Positions 24,934 to 34,552 of a DNA stretch of 64,000 bases are shown here, piece after piece. The translations under genes were made by a program, and so were the position numbers. The DNA is from Microbacterium memoriense (GTDB lineage: Bacteria > Actinomycetota > Actinomycetes > Actinomycetales > Microbacteriaceae). The first letter of the stretch is position 1. Each line of letters opens with the position of its first letter. The stretch lies in assembly GCF_025398275.1 (NCBI RefSeq), contig NZ_JAODOR010000014.1:62001-126000 (forward strand). Reading direction: 5' to 3'. The notes beneath the pieces were generated by a model, which was not told where the DNA came from, did not search any database, and was given only the letters and a program-made list of their open reading frames with translations.

Positions 24934-26051
24934 GCACGCCCTTCGATGCACGCCCTCTGCTCGAACCCGCCGATCGAGCTGCCGTCCGCGCCTACGTGCA
25001 GCAGCTGCGTCAGAGCGGGCGCGCCCCGACGGGCGGCGGGGTGCAGCTCGTCGTGGGAATCCTCGTCGGCGTTGTGTTCATGATGATCTTCGGATCGACG
25101 TTCTTCTCGGTGATCACCGGTCTGCTGAGCATGGGGGCGGGCGGCGGCGGCGTGCTGTTCGTGATCGTGCCGATCCTCATGCTGCTGGCCGTCGTCGCGG
25201 TCGCCGGCACCGCCATCTACCGGCTCGTGCAGGGAACATCCGGCGAGCGTTGGTGGCGCCTCGACCGGTTCGCGCAGGCGAACGGGATGACCTGGTATCC
25301 GGCGTCACCCGACCCGCCGCTCCCGGGCATGATCTTCAGCCAGGGGAGTTCCCGTGTCGCCACCGATGTCCTCCGGGGCACGACGCCCCGCTTCGTGGAG
25401 TTCGGCAACTACCGATACACGACCGGTTCGGGCAAAAACCGCACGACGCACCGCTGGGGGTACGTCGCCGTCAAGCTCTCCAGCCCGCTGCCGCACATCG
25501 TGCTGGATGCCACGAGCAACAACTCGCTGTTCGGCTCGAACCTGCCGGCGTCCTTCGACAAGGACCAAAGGCTCAGCCTGGAAGGCGACTTCGACCGTCA
25601 CTTCACGCTGTACTGCCCGCAGGGATACGAGCGCGACGCCCTCTATCTCTTCACGCCCGACATCATGGCGCGCTTCATCGACAATGCGGCGGCGCTGGAC
25701 GTCGAGATCGTCGACGACTGGATGTTCTTCTACGGCAAGCGGGAATTCTCGACTCTCGACCCGGCGACCTGGGCGTGGTTGTTCGCGGCCGTCGCGGCGG
25801 TACTCGACAAGTTCGCCCAGTGGGAGCGCTGGCGTGATGACCGCCTCGCGGCGCCGGCCGCAGTCGAGAGCGCGCTGCCATTCGTCGCGCCCGCCGCCCT
25901 GCTCCGCCCGCCGGGGGTTGCGGCCCAGGGTCGGCGCCTCACGCGCGGCGTGCCGTGGCGGACGTTGATCGTCGTCGGGGTGTTCGTCGCGATCTGGGTG
26001 CTCGGCCAGCTCGGTACGTTCGGTTCGATCCTGGGAGGCCTGTTCCGCTGA
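24930..26051 (+). CDS. Membrane protein of unknown function with large cytoplasmic domain
   Basis: The 373-residue product has a soluble N-terminal stretch, two helices (about residues 39-62 and 70-95), a soluble domain of about 240 residues and a C-terminal helix near 350. The soluble part shows conserved blocks EFGNYRYTTGSGKNRTTHR, LSLEGDFDRHFTLYCPQGY and LFTPDIMARFIDNAA. I recall close relatives as hypothetical proteins of Microbacteriaceae, but no function. It is translationally coupled to the 56-residue gene upstream and converges on the TMEM175-type gene two bases away. Confidence 0.78.
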   Translation: MSTPFDARPLLEPADRAAVRAYVQQLRQSGRAPTGGGVQLVVGILVGVVFMMIFGSTFFSVITGLLSMGAGGGGVLFVIVPILMLLAVVAVAGTAIYRLVQGTSGERWWRLDRFAQANGMTWYPASPDPPLPGMIFSQGSSRVATDVLRGTTPRFVEFGNYRYTTGSGKNRTTHRWGYVAVKLSSPLPHIVLDATSNNSLFGSNLPASFDKDQRLSLEGDFDRHFTLYCPQGYERDALYLFTPDIMARFIDNAAALDVEIVDDWMFFYGKREFSTLDPATWAWLFAAVAAVLDKFAQWERWRDDRLAAPAAVESALPFVAPAALLRPPGVAAQGRRLTRGVPWRTLIVVGVFVAIWVLGQLGTFGSILGGLFR

Positions 26052-26053
26052 GC

Positions 26054-26680
26054 TCAGCGCGCGGGAAGGATCCGCAGCAGGAGACTCTGCGCCGGCCCCA
26101 TCAGGAACATGACCAGGAGCGCGAGATAGCCGACCACCGGTACGAGCACGGCGACGACCAGCGCGATGCTGAACAGCACGCACATCGCGATGTCGGCGGC
26201 CAGCCCCGAGCGGAGGACGTCGGGCGTGAGGTTGTGCAGCTCGGAGTGTTCACGGAGATAGAGCCGGTGGATCAGACCGATGGCCGCCGTCGCGATGAGG
26301 CTACCGATATAGATGCCCTTGACGAGCGGGTCTTCCCCGTCCGCGCGTCCCGAAAGGGCCGTGGCCACCGGCAGCCACACGATGCTCAAGAGCCACGCCA
26401 TGCAGATCCACAGCAGTCCAGTGGTCACGTGTTCGACGCCGGAGAACAGGCGCTGGTGATTGAGCCAGAACATCGCGATGAGGACGAAGCTCAGCACGAA
26501 CGATGTCAACTGCCAGCGGTGGTCGACGAACCAGTCCGCGGTCGACACGCTCGCATCGTCGAGGTCCGCGACGCTGTCCATCAGCGGCAGGATCAGCAGG
26601 GTCATCGCGATGGCGACCACGGCGTCGATGAACGCCTTCGGACGTTCGGCGCGATACAGGTGCGGCGCGTCGCGGGTCAT
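26054..26680 (-). CDS. TMEM175-family potassium channel-like protein (DUF1211)
   Basis: The 208-residue product has six hydrophobic helices. The first contains the family motif region RPKAFIDAVVAIAMTLLILPL, where the usual F-S-D is F-I-D. Helix 2-3 shows FVLSFVLIAMFWLNHQRLF, another family hallmark. Bacterial TMEM175 proteins are six-helix tetrameric potassium channels. The Ser-to-Ile change at the first-helix motif may alter gating or selectivity. A TACTAT -10 lies six bases before the ATG (26687-26692), suggesting a leaderless mRNA. Confidence 0.82.
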   Translation of the reverse strand: MTRDAPHLYRAERPKAFIDAVVAIAMTLLILPLMDSVADLDDASVSTADWFVDHRWQLTSFVLSFVLIAMFWLNHQRLFSGVEHVTTGLLWICMAWLLSIVWLPVATALSGRADGEDPLVKGIYIGSLIATAAIGLIHRLYLREHSELHNLTPDVLRSGLAADIAMCVLFSIALVVAVLVPVVGYLALLVMFLMGPAQSLLLRILPAR

Positions 26681-26718
26681 GCTCGAATAGTAGAGCCCTG
26701 CGGCCCTTGACCGGCTCG

Positions 26719-26822
26719 CACCTGAACAACTCCTGCTCCGCTACGGGCTGGCGACCGGTCACCCGCGGAAATCCGCACCCACCCCGACGGCCAGTGGCCG
26801 CGCTGCAGGACTTGTTCAGGTG
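26719..26822. repeat. 104-bp element with 18-bp terminal inverted repeats
   Basis: CACCTGAACAACTCCTGC (26719-26736) is repeated in inverted form at 26805-26822 with one mismatch. The 68-base interior contains a small palindrome GCGGA-AA-TCCGC and no reading frame. It lies between the end of the ABC importer operon and the promoter of the TMEM175 gene. Size and structure fit a miniature inverted-repeat element or a REP-type intergenic unit. There is no T-run to make it a simple terminator. Confidence 0.6.
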
Positions 26823-26852
26823 AGCGAGCACAGAAGAGGGCTCGCCTCCCCC

Positions 26853-28520
26853 TCACACGTCGTAGCGGTGGGCTTCCCACACGGCGCGGCGCGCGGCCTG
26901 CTCGGCCGGGTCGGGGACCGGCAGTGATGCGATGAGCTTGCGCGTGTAGGGGTCCTTCGGGTTGCCGAGAACCTCGGCGGCCGTTCCCTCTTCGGCGATC
27001 TCACCCTTGTGGAGCACGACGACCCGATGGGCGAGCATGTCGACGACGGCGAGATCGTGCGTGATGAACAGGGTCGCGAACCCGAAGCGTTCCTGCAGCT
27101 CGGCGAACAGCTCGAGTACCCGCGCCTGCACCGACACGTCCAGAGCGCTGGTCGGTTCGTCGGCGATCAGTAGCTTCGGGTCGAGCGCGAGTCCCCGCGC
27201 GAGCGATGCGCGCTGGCGCTGCCCGCCGGAGAGTTCGTGCGGGAATCGGTCGCCGAACGCCTTCGGCAGCTGCACGGCCTCGAGCAGCTCGTCGACCTTG
27301 TCTCGGGCATCGTCGGCGTTCTTCGCGCCGCCGTGCACGATGAGCGGCTCCGCGACATTCTGCGCGATCGTCAACAGCGGGTTGAAGCTCGTCGCGGGGT
27401 CCTGGAAAACGAAACCGAGATCCTTGCGGTGACGGCGGAAGACCCGCTCCTTCACCCCGAGCATTTCGACGCCCAGAACCTGCAGAGATCCACCGCTGAC
27501 CGGGGTGAGTCCAGCGATCGCGCGACCGATCGTCGTCTTTCCCGATCCGCTCTCGCCGACCAGGCCGAGAACCTCACCAGGCGCGATCGAGAAGCTGACC
27601 CGGTCGACGGCACGGAACGTCGGGCGCCCCAACCGGCCGGCGTATTCGATGACGAGGTCGTCGGCGACGACGATCGGGGCTGCGGATGCCGCGCCCGCCG
27701 GCAGCTGGCGATCGACGATCTGCAGCCGGGGGACAGCAGCCAACAGCCGCTTCGTGTACTCGTGCGTCGGCGCGGCGAAGAGATCCACAACGGGCGCCGT
27801 CTCGACGACTTCACCGTTCAGCATGACCGCCACGCGGTCGGCAAGATCGGCGACGACGCCCATGTTGTGCGTGATGAGCACGATCGCCGTGCCGTCTTCA
27901 TCGCGGAGGCGCCGCAGCAGATCGAGGATCTCGGCCTGCACCGTGACGTCGAGCGCGGTCGTCGGCTCGTCCGCGATGATGACCGTCGGGTCGAGCGCGA
28001 GCGCCGTCGCGATGACGATGCGCTGCTTCTGCCCACCGGAGAACTGGTGCGGATAGTCGTCGACCCGGCGTTCCGGCTCGGGGATGCCGACGCGCGCCAG
28101 CATCTCGATCGCCTTGGCGCGCGCTTGCTTCTTCGTGTAGGTGCCGTGGGCCCGAAGCCCTTCCGCGAGCTGCCACCCGACCGTGAACACGGGGTTCAGC
28201 GCGGTCGAGGGCTCCTGGAAGATCATCGCGGCCTTCGTACCGCGGACGGCGCGGAGGCCTTCCGCATCCAGTCCGACGACGTCGGTACCGTCCAGCAGCA
28301 CCACACCCTGGGTGACCGCGGTCTCGGGCAGGAGTCCCAGGATCGTGCGCGCCGTGACGGTCTTGCCACTGCCGGATTCACCCACGATCGCGAGAACTTC
28401 GCCACGGCGGACGTCGAGTGAGACGCGGCGAACGGCGTGCACATCGCCGCCGTCGGTCGCGAACGTGACGTCGAGCCCTTGGATGTCGACGGCAAGCCCC
28501 GTCTCGGATGCCGTGGTCAT
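26853..28520 (-). CDS. Peptide-type ABC importer ATPase with two fused nucleotide-binding domains
   Basis: The 555-residue product contains two complete Opp/Dpp-type ATPases. Domain 1 (residues 8-260) has GESGSGKTV, FSGGQKQRIVIATAL and IIADEPTTALD. Domain 2 (about 285-540) has GESGSGKTT, LSGGQRQRASLARGLALD and LLIADEPTSALD. Each is followed by the oligopeptide-transporter C-terminal motif (PTHEYTKRLL, then PKDPYTRKLI). Fusion replaces separate DppD and DppF. The ATG overlaps the permease stop by one base. It is the last gene of the operon. Confidence 0.93.
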   Translation of the reverse strand: MTTASETGLAVDIQGLDVTFATDGGDVHAVRRVSLDVRRGEVLAIVGESGSGKTVTARTILGLLPETAVTQGVVLLDGTDVVGLDAEGLRAVRGTKAAMIFQEPSTALNPVFTVGWQLAEGLRAHGTYTKKQARAKAIEMLARVGIPEPERRVDDYPHQFSGGQKQRIVIATALALDPTVIIADEPTTALDVTVQAEILDLLRRLRDEDGTAIVLITHNMGVVADLADRVAVMLNGEVVETAPVVDLFAAPTHEYTKRLLAAVPRLQIVDRQLPAGAASAAPIVVADDLVIEYAGRLGRPTFRAVDRVSFSIAPGEVLGLVGESGSGKTTIGRAIAGLTPVSGGSLQVLGVEMLGVKERVFRRHRKDLGFVFQDPATSFNPLLTIAQNVAEPLIVHGGAKNADDARDKVDELLEAVQLPKAFGDRFPHELSGGQRQRASLARGLALDPKLLIADEPTSALDVSVQARVLELFAELQERFGFATLFITHDLAVVDMLAHRVVVLHKGEIAEEGTAAEVLGNPKDPYTRKLIASLPVPDPAEQAARRAVWEAHRYDV

Positions 28521-29512
28521 CACTCGACCTCTCCCATGAATTCGCGGCTGGCGGGCTGCGTCGCGGCGACCGCGTCGGCCGGCGTCTGCTTCGTCGCGCG
28601 GCGCCGCGCGCGCAGGCGCGGGTCGGCCAGGTCGTTGAGGCTCTCCCCGATGAGGGTGACACCGAGAACGGTCAAGACGATCGCGATGCCCGGCGGGATC
28701 GCCGTCCACCAGATGCCGGCGGCCACATCGCTGATCGACTTGTTGAGGTCGTACCCCCACTCGGCCGCGGCCGTCGGCTGAATGCCGAACCCGAGGAAGC
28801 CGAGGGCCGCCATCGTCGAGATCGCCTCTGACGCATTGAGCGTGACGATCAGCGGCAGGGTGCGCGTGGAATTGCGCAGCACGTGACGGAACATGATCCG
28901 GGGCGTCGAGGCCCCGATCACCTTGGCCGACTCGATGAACGCCTCCGCCTTGACCCGCACGACTTCGGCACGGACGACACGGAAGTACTGCGGGATGAAG
29001 ACGACGGTGATGGATGCGGCCGCCGCGAGTACGCCGGGCCACAGGCCCGACTGACCGCCGCTGATCGCGATGGCGACGACGATCGCGAGCAGCAGGGTCG
29101 GGAACGCATAGATCGCATCGGCGATCACGACGAGCACACGGTCGACCCAGCCGCCGAGATAGCCGGAGACGAGGCCGAGAAGGATGCCGAGGAACACCGA
29201 GAGCGCGATCGCGACGATCACGACGTACAGCGCGGTCTGGGCTCCCCAGATCACGCGCGAGAGCACGTCGTATCCACCGACGGTCGTGCCGAGCAGGTGC
29301 TCCGCGCCCGGCGGCTGCTGCGCACCGAAGTTGCCGTCGGGGCCGCTCAGCTGCGAGAAACCGTAGGGTGCGAGGATGGGTGCGAAGACCGCGGACACCA
29401 GGAACAGCAGGGTCAACACGAGACCGGCCACCAGCATCCCGCGCTGCAGGCCGACGCTCTGACGGAGCTGGTGGACGACCGGAAGGCGGTCGACGAGGCG
29501 AGGCTTGGTCAT
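28520..29512 (-). CDS. ABC transporter permease, DppC/OppC type
   Basis: The 330-residue permease has an N-terminal helix near residue 25-50, the DppC-type N-terminal loop (LSGPDGNFGAQQPPGAEHLLG near 78-98) and a five-helix binding-protein-dependent transport domain. The EAA coupling loop reads FIESAKVIGASTPRIMFRHV near residue 195. A Lys/Arg-rich C-terminal tail extends past the last helix. It forms the channel with the upstream DppB-type subunit, whose stop lies one base away. Confidence 0.93.
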   Translation of the reverse strand: MTKPRLVDRLPVVHQLRQSVGLQRGMLVAGLVLTLLFLVSAVFAPILAPYGFSQLSGPDGNFGAQQPPGAEHLLGTTVGGYDVLSRVIWGAQTALYVVIVAIALSVFLGILLGLVSGYLGGWVDRVLVVIADAIYAFPTLLLAIVVAIAISGGQSGLWPGVLAAAASITVVFIPQYFRVVRAEVVRVKAEAFIESAKVIGASTPRIMFRHVLRNSTRTLPLIVTLNASEAISTMAALGFLGFGIQPTAAAEWGYDLNKSISDVAAGIWWTAIPPGIAIVLTVLGVTLIGESLNDLADPRLRARRRATKQTPADAVAATQPASREFMGEVE

Positions 29513-29513
29513 C

Positions 29514-30599
29514 TCAGAACCTCACACGGGGGTCGATGAAGGCCGCGATGATATCGACGGCGAAATTGGTGAGGGCGACGATGATCGCGATCATCGCGAC
29601 GATGCCCTGCACCGCGACGAAGTCGCGCGAGGAGAGGTACTCGGTCAACTGGAAGCCGAGACCCTGCCACTCGAACGTCGTCTCGGTCAGCACCGCGCCG
29701 CCGAGCATGAGGGCGATCTGCAGACCGATGACGGTGATGATCGGGATCAACGCCGGCCGGTACGCGTGCGTCCGCACGAGGCGACCCTCGCCGACACCAC
29801 GCGATCGTGCGGCGTCGATGTAGGGCATGTTGTAGGTGCCGATGACGTTCGTGCGCACCAGGCGCAGGAAGATCCCGGCGGTCAAGAGCCCGAGCGTGAG
29901 CGCCGGGAGCACGGCGTGCGCGAGGACGTCTTGGACGTAGGCCGGATTGCCGGAGGCGATCGCATCGATCAGATAGATGCCGGTGCCGCCCTCCCGGTTC
30001 AAAGCGATCTCTGTGCGCACGCTCGCGCGGCCGGAGACGGGAAGCCAGCCGAGCCAGACTCCGAAGACGAGCTTGGCGACGAGCCCGGCGAAGAACACCG
30101 GCGTTGCGTAGAAGAGGATCGCGCTGACGCGGAGGAGGGCGTCGGGCCAGCGATCGCGCAGGGCGGCCGCGACGAGACCGAGCGGGATGCCGACGATGAA
30201 AGCGACGACCAGCGAGTAGAGCACGAGCTCGAGCGTCGCGGCGCCGTACGTCGCGATGACCTCGATGACCGGTTGGTTGTCGGTGATCGTCGTGCCGAAG
30301 TTCAAGGTGAACACCTGGCCCAGATACTCGAAGTACTGGATGAAGATGTTCCGGTCGTAGCCGGCTTCGCTGATGCGCTCGGCGAGTTGATCGGCCGGGA
30401 GGCGTCCGCCGAGGGCCGCGGTGATCGGGTCACCGGTGAGGCGGATGAGGAAGAAGACCAGCGTCACCAGGATCAGCACGGTGGGGATGATCAACAGGAA
30501 CCGCACGAGGATGTAGCGGCCGAGCGTCGATCCCGGCTTCTTCGTCCGGGAATGCAGGGCGGGGGGTGGCTCGGCGACGAGGGCAGCGTCGGTGCTCAT
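29514..30599 (-). CDS. ABC transporter permease, DppB/OppB type
   Basis: The 361-residue permease has the DppB hallmark RYILVRFLLIIPTVLILVTL near residue 28. Its long periplasmic loop contains LPADQLAERISEAGYDRN, and the transport domain carries the EAA-loop segment YIDAARSRGVGEGRLVRTHA near residue 262-281. It partners the DppC-type permease. A stable hairpin separates it from the substrate-binding protein gene upstream, probably lowering permease expression relative to the binding protein. Confidence 0.93.
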   Translation of the reverse strand: MSTDAALVAEPPPALHSRTKKPGSTLGRYILVRFLLIIPTVLILVTLVFFLIRLTGDPITAALGGRLPADQLAERISEAGYDRNIFIQYFEYLGQVFTLNFGTTITDNQPVIEVIATYGAATLELVLYSLVVAFIVGIPLGLVAAALRDRWPDALLRVSAILFYATPVFFAGLVAKLVFGVWLGWLPVSGRASVRTEIALNREGGTGIYLIDAIASGNPAYVQDVLAHAVLPALTLGLLTAGIFLRLVRTNVIGTYNMPYIDAARSRGVGEGRLVRTHAYRPALIPIITVIGLQIALMLGGAVLTETTFEWQGLGFQLTEYLSSRDFVAVQGIVAMIAIIVALTNFAVDIIAAFIDPRVRF

Positions 30600-30619
30600 G
30601 AGTGACTACCTTACGGACA

Positions 30620-30671
30620 ACGGGCGTTCCGGCTCGCCGCGCACGAGACGCAGACGAGACGGAACGCCCGT
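30620..30671 (-). terminator. Intra-operon hairpin between binding protein and permease genes
   Basis: A perfect 12-bp stem (ACGGGCGTTCCG, 30620-30631, with 30660-30671) closes a 28-base loop in the 79-base gap after the substrate-binding protein stop. No T-run follows, so it is more likely an mRNA-stabilising or partial-termination element that raises binding-protein levels. Such hairpins are typical after binding-protein genes. Confidence 0.65.
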
Positions 30672-30678
30672 AGTGGGA

Positions 30679-32310
30679 TTACTTGGTGATCGGTGCGAAG
30701 CGGAGCTTGAACGACGCGTCGAGGGTGACCCCGTTCACGTCAGCACCGGTCACGGCAACCTGCGCGCCCTGCAGCAGCGGGAGAGTGGACAGGTCGCCCG
30801 CGACGAGCTCCTGGATCTTCTCGATGTCCGCGGTGCGGGTCGCCGGGTCTGTCTCGACGGCCTGCTGGAGGATCAGGTCGTTGACCTCTGCGTTGTCGTA
30901 GTGGTTGCCGAGGAAGTTCTCCTGGAGGAAGAACGGCGCCAGGTAGTTGTCGGCGTCGGAGTAATCCGGGAACCATCCGAGCTGGTACGCCGGGTAGACG
31001 TCCGCCGTGCGGTCCTTGGAGTACTGGACCCACTCGGTCGACTGCAGGTTGACCGTGAACAGACCATCGGCTTCGAGCTGCTGCTTGATCAGCGCGTACT
31101 CGTCACCCGACGACGGTCCGTAGTGATCCGGGCTGTACTGCAGGTTCAGCTCGACCGGGGTCGTGACGCCGGCAGCTTCCAGGGTCGCCTTCGCCTTCGC
31201 GGCATCCGGTCCACCCTCGCCATCGCCGTAGAGGCCCTTGAGTGCCTCGGTTGCGCCAGCGAAGCCCTCGGGAACGTAGGAGTACAGCGGGGTGTAGGTG
31301 CCCTTGTAGACCTGCTCCGCGATCGTGTCGCGGTCGACGAGGTCGGCGGCGGCCTGACGGACGGCGAGCGCCTTGGCGGCGTCGGCGTCGGCGGTCGTGG
31401 CGCCGTACGGCTGCGTGTTGAAGTTGAAGACGATGTAGCGGATCTCTCCACCGGGACCGTCGACGACCTTGACCTTGTCGTTGCCGGAGAGGTCATCGAC
31501 ATCCGTGGCCGAGAGGCTCCGGTAAGCCACGTCGACGTCACCCTCCTGCACGGCGAGCTTCAAGTTGGACGATTCGGCGAAGTAGCTGAGGATCACTCCG
31601 GAGTTCTCCGCGGCCGACAGGAGGCCCTCGTAGCTCTCGTTCGGGGTGAACTCGACGGCCTTGTTGAAGTCCCACGAGGTGATCGCGTACGGGCCACCGA
31701 ACGCGTTGGCATCCACGATCTCCTGGTCGGGCGTGATCGCGTCGGCCGAGAAGACCTCTTCGTCGACAATGGCGCCGGGGAAGGAGGTGAGGATGAACGG
31801 GAAGACCTGGTCGTTGTCGGTCTTCAGGGTGAAGACGACCGTGGTGTCATCCGGTGCCTCGACGCTGTCGAGGTTGTAGAGCAGGCTCGAGGCGCCGTTG
31901 GGGTCGGCGATCGCGACGTTACGGTCGAACGAGAACTTCACGTCCGACGACGTCAGGTCGTTGCCGTTGGCCCACTTCAGGCCGGCGGGGAGCGTCACGG
32001 TGTACTCGTTCGGCGCGGTGAACTCGGCCGACTCGGCGAGGTCGGGAACGACCTCGGTGCTGTTGTAGTCCGTGTTGACCAGGTACGGGAAGACCTGCGT
32101 CTGGACGGCGAGCGAGCCGTTGTCGTACGAGCCGGCCGGGTCGAGGGTGGTGACCTTGTCGGTGGTGCCAACGATGATCGGGTCGCCGGAGGCGCTTCCG
32201 CCATCCGTGCCGGTCGACGCGCCGGCGCAACCGGCGAGGAGCAGCGCCGAGACGCCGAGCGCCCCGATCGCGAGGCCGGCGCGGCCTCGGTTGCTGGTGT
32301 GCAGTGCCAT
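30679..32310 (-). CDS. Peptide/nickel-type ABC transporter substrate-binding lipoprotein
   Basis: The 543-residue family 5 binding protein has a lipoprotein signal: a hydrophobic segment at residues 12-25 and the lipobox LLLAGC with Cys28. The mature part shows GTTDKVTTLDPAGSYDNGSL and LPAGLKWANGNDLTSSDVKF, typical of DppA/OppA proteins. It delivers short peptides or other solutes to the DppBC permease encoded downstream. AGAGG lies before the ATG. It is the first gene of the importer operon. The ligand cannot be predicted. Confidence 0.93.
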   Translation of the reverse strand: MALHTSNRGRAGLAIGALGVSALLLAGCAGASTGTDGGSASGDPIIVGTTDKVTTLDPAGSYDNGSLAVQTQVFPYLVNTDYNSTEVVPDLAESAEFTAPNEYTVTLPAGLKWANGNDLTSSDVKFSFDRNVAIADPNGASSLLYNLDSVEAPDDTTVVFTLKTDNDQVFPFILTSFPGAIVDEEVFSADAITPDQEIVDANAFGGPYAITSWDFNKAVEFTPNESYEGLLSAAENSGVILSYFAESSNLKLAVQEGDVDVAYRSLSATDVDDLSGNDKVKVVDGPGGEIRYIVFNFNTQPYGATTADADAAKALAVRQAAADLVDRDTIAEQVYKGTYTPLYSYVPEGFAGATEALKGLYGDGEGGPDAAKAKATLEAAGVTTPVELNLQYSPDHYGPSSGDEYALIKQQLEADGLFTVNLQSTEWVQYSKDRTADVYPAYQLGWFPDYSDADNYLAPFFLQENFLGNHYDNAEVNDLILQQAVETDPATRTADIEKIQELVAGDLSTLPLLQGAQVAVTGADVNGVTLDASFKLRFAPITK

Positions 32311-32475
32311 GGGTGATACCTCTGCTGTGTGGGTTCGGTCCCGTCAGTGCGCGAGACCCGATGGCCATCATTCACCCGGTGCGGGGTACTTCCGGCACTC
32401 ACGCCACATTTGTAACGAGAACGAAACCGAGTGCCATCAGAGACGACGGTCGGTATCAGCGCCCGTCACCGACCA

Positions 32476-32859
32476 TTACGACAGTCCGAACTGCCCCAAC
32501 TCGGCCTCATCCAGCATCCGGGAGCGGATGATGAACCGGTTTCCGGTCGGGCCCTCGACGCTGAATCCGGCGCCGCGGCCCGGCACGACGTCGATCGTCA
32601 GGTGCGTGTACTTCCAGTACTCGAACTGCGCTTCCGAGATGAATACCTCGATGAGATCGTCGAGCCCGACGTCGAGATCGCCGAGCTTCACATCGCTCGG
32701 TCCGGTGAGGAACATGCCGACGGGGAAGCACATCGGCGCCGAGCCGTCACAGCATCCGCCCGACTGATGGAACATGAGCGTGCCGTGTTGCGCCGTCAAC
32801 TGGCGCAGCAGGGCCGCCGCGGCTTCCGTCACGGCGACCCTGCTGAGTGTGTCGTTCAT
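32476..32859 (-). CDS. DUF779 protein
   Basis: The 127-residue product belongs to DUF779, with the conserved MFHQSGGCCDGSAPMCF segment (three Cys, near residues 29-45), VKLGDLDV and HLTIDVVPGRGAGFSVE. The clustered Cys suggest metal or cofactor binding. Family members are almost always encoded beside an aldehyde dehydrogenase, as here (two bases between genes), and presumably assist it. No activity is established. Confidence 0.92.
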   Translation of the reverse strand: MNDTLSRVAVTEAAAALLRQLTAQHGTLMFHQSGGCCDGSAPMCFPVGMFLTGPSDVKLGDLDVGLDDLIEVFISEAQFEYWKYTHLTIDVVPGRGAGFSVEGPTGNRFIIRSRMLDEAELGQFGLS

Positions 32860-32861
32860 GC

Positions 32862-34409
32862 TCAGAAGAAACCCATCGCGCCTTCGGCATACGACACCAG
32901 AAGGTTTTTGGTCTGCTGATAGTGGTCGAGCATCTTCAGGTGGTTCTCCCGCCCGATGCCGGACTGCTTGTACCCCCCGAACGCCGCGTGCGCGGGGTAC
33001 TGGTGATACGTGTTGGTCCAGACGCGACCCGCCTCGATCGCACGGCCCGCGCGGTAGGCGGTGTCGCCCGAGCGACTCCACACACCTGCCCCGAGGCCGT
33101 ACAGGGTGTCGTTGGCGATGTCGATCGCCCCGGAGAAGTCGTCGAAGCTCGTCACCGAGACGACGGGTCCGAAGATCTCCTCCTGGAAGATCCGCATGCT
33201 GTTCTGACCTTCGAAAACGGTGGGCTGCACGTAGAAGCCCTCGCTGAGATCGCCACCCAGATCGACCCGTTCGCCGCCGATCAGGACCTTCGCGCCCTCC
33301 TGCTTGCCGATGTCGATGTAGCTGAGGATCTTCTCGAGCTGATCGTTGGATGCCTGTGCCCCGATCATCGTGGCCGGATCCAGCGGGTTGCCCTGCACGA
33401 TCTTGCCGACCCGCTCGATGCCGTCGCCGAGGAACTGGTCGTAGATCGAGCGCTGGATGAGCGCGCGGCTCGGGCACGTGCACACCTCGCCGCCGTTGAG
33501 GGCGAAGAACGTGAAGCCCTCGAGCGCCTTGTCGTAGTAGTCGTCCTTCGCGCGTGCGACGTCCTCGAAGAAGATGTTCGCGCTCTTGCCACCGAGCTCG
33601 AGCGTCACCGGGATGAGGTTCTGCGACGCGTACTGCATGATCAGGCGCCCGGTTGTCGTCTCACCCGTGAACGAGACCTTGCGGATCCGCTTGTGCTGAG
33701 CGAGCGGTGCGCCCGCTTCGATCCCGAAGCCGTTGACGATGTTCACGACGCCGGCCGGCAGCAGGTCACCGATGATGTCGAAGAGGAACAGGATGGATGC
33801 CGGGGTCTGCTCGGCCGGCTTCAGCACGACGCAGTTGCCGGCGGCGAGGGCCGGGGCGAGCTTCCACGTGGCCATGAGGATCGGGAAGTTCCACGGGATG
33901 ATCTGACCGACCACACCCAGCGGCTCGTGGAAGTGGTACGCGACGGTGTCTTCGTCGATCTGGCTGAGCGACCCCTCCTGTGCGCGCAGGACTCCGGCGA
34001 AGTAGCGGAAGTGGTCGACGACCAGCGGGATGTCGGCGGCGAGCGTCTCGCGCACCGGCTTGCCGTTGTCCCACGTCTCGGCCACGGCGATCGCCTCGAG
34101 GTTCTGCTCGATGCGATCGGCGATCTTGTTCAGGATGTTCGCCCGATCCGCCGCCGTCGTCTTCTTCCACGACTCGAACGCCTTCCAGGCGACGTCGACC
34201 GCACGATCGATGTCTTCGACCGTGCCGCGACCCACCTCGGTGAACGGCTTGCCGTTGACCGGCGAGATGTTCTCGAAGTACTGACCCTTGATCGGCTCGA
34301 CGAACTCACCCCCGATGTAGTGCCCATACCGGGGGCGATAGTCGGCGACAGCTCCACGCTGTCCCGGGTTTGCGTAGACGCTCGAGACGCCCTCTTCAAC
34401 GATGGTCAT
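32862..34409 (-). CDS. NAD-dependent aldehyde dehydrogenase, AldB/ExaC acetaldehyde type
   Basis: The 515-residue enzyme oxidises aldehydes to acids with NAD. It shows [20 protein letters not shown] near residue 160, the [14 protein letters not shown] block with the general base Glu, and the active-site loop [13 protein letters not shown] near residue 305 with catalytic Cys. The double-Cys loop is typical of the AldB/ExaC/AcoD subgroup that removes acetaldehyde from ethanol or acetoin breakdown. ATG 34409 has AAGGAG upstream. It is followed by DUF779. A GAF-type regulator 2.4 kb upstream is the likely controller. Confidence 0.93.
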   Translation of the reverse strand: MTIVEEGVSSVYANPGQRGAVADYRPRYGHYIGGEFVEPIKGQYFENISPVNGKPFTEVGRGTVEDIDRAVDVAWKAFESWKKTTAADRANILNKIADRIEQNLEAIAVAETWDNGKPVRETLAADIPLVVDHFRYFAGVLRAQEGSLSQIDEDTVAYHFHEPLGVVGQIIPWNFPILMATWKLAPALAAGNCVVLKPAEQTPASILFLFDIIGDLLPAGVVNIVNGFGIEAGAPLAQHKRIRKVSFTGETTTGRLIMQYASQNLIPVTLELGGKSANIFFEDVARAKDDYYDKALEGFTFFALNGGEVCTCPSRALIQRSIYDQFLGDGIERVGKIVQGNPLDPATMIGAQASNDQLEKILSYIDIGKQEGAKVLIGGERVDLGGDLSEGFYVQPTVFEGQNSMRIFQEEIFGPVVSVTSFDDFSGAIDIANDTLYGLGAGVWSRSGDTAYRAGRAIEAGRVWTNTYHQYPAHAAFGGYKQSGIGRENHLKMLDHYQQTKNLLVSYAEGAMGFF

Positions 34410-34552
34410 GATGTCTCCTTCGACGGTCATGGTCCGCGGCATCCTCGCCGCGCTTCAGATGCCGCCGACACTACGTCGCCCCACGTTGCATGCGGTTGCG
34501 CCCCCGCCGTGGCTCCCCGCGCCACGACCGTCCGCCTTCCGCGGGGCGGGGG

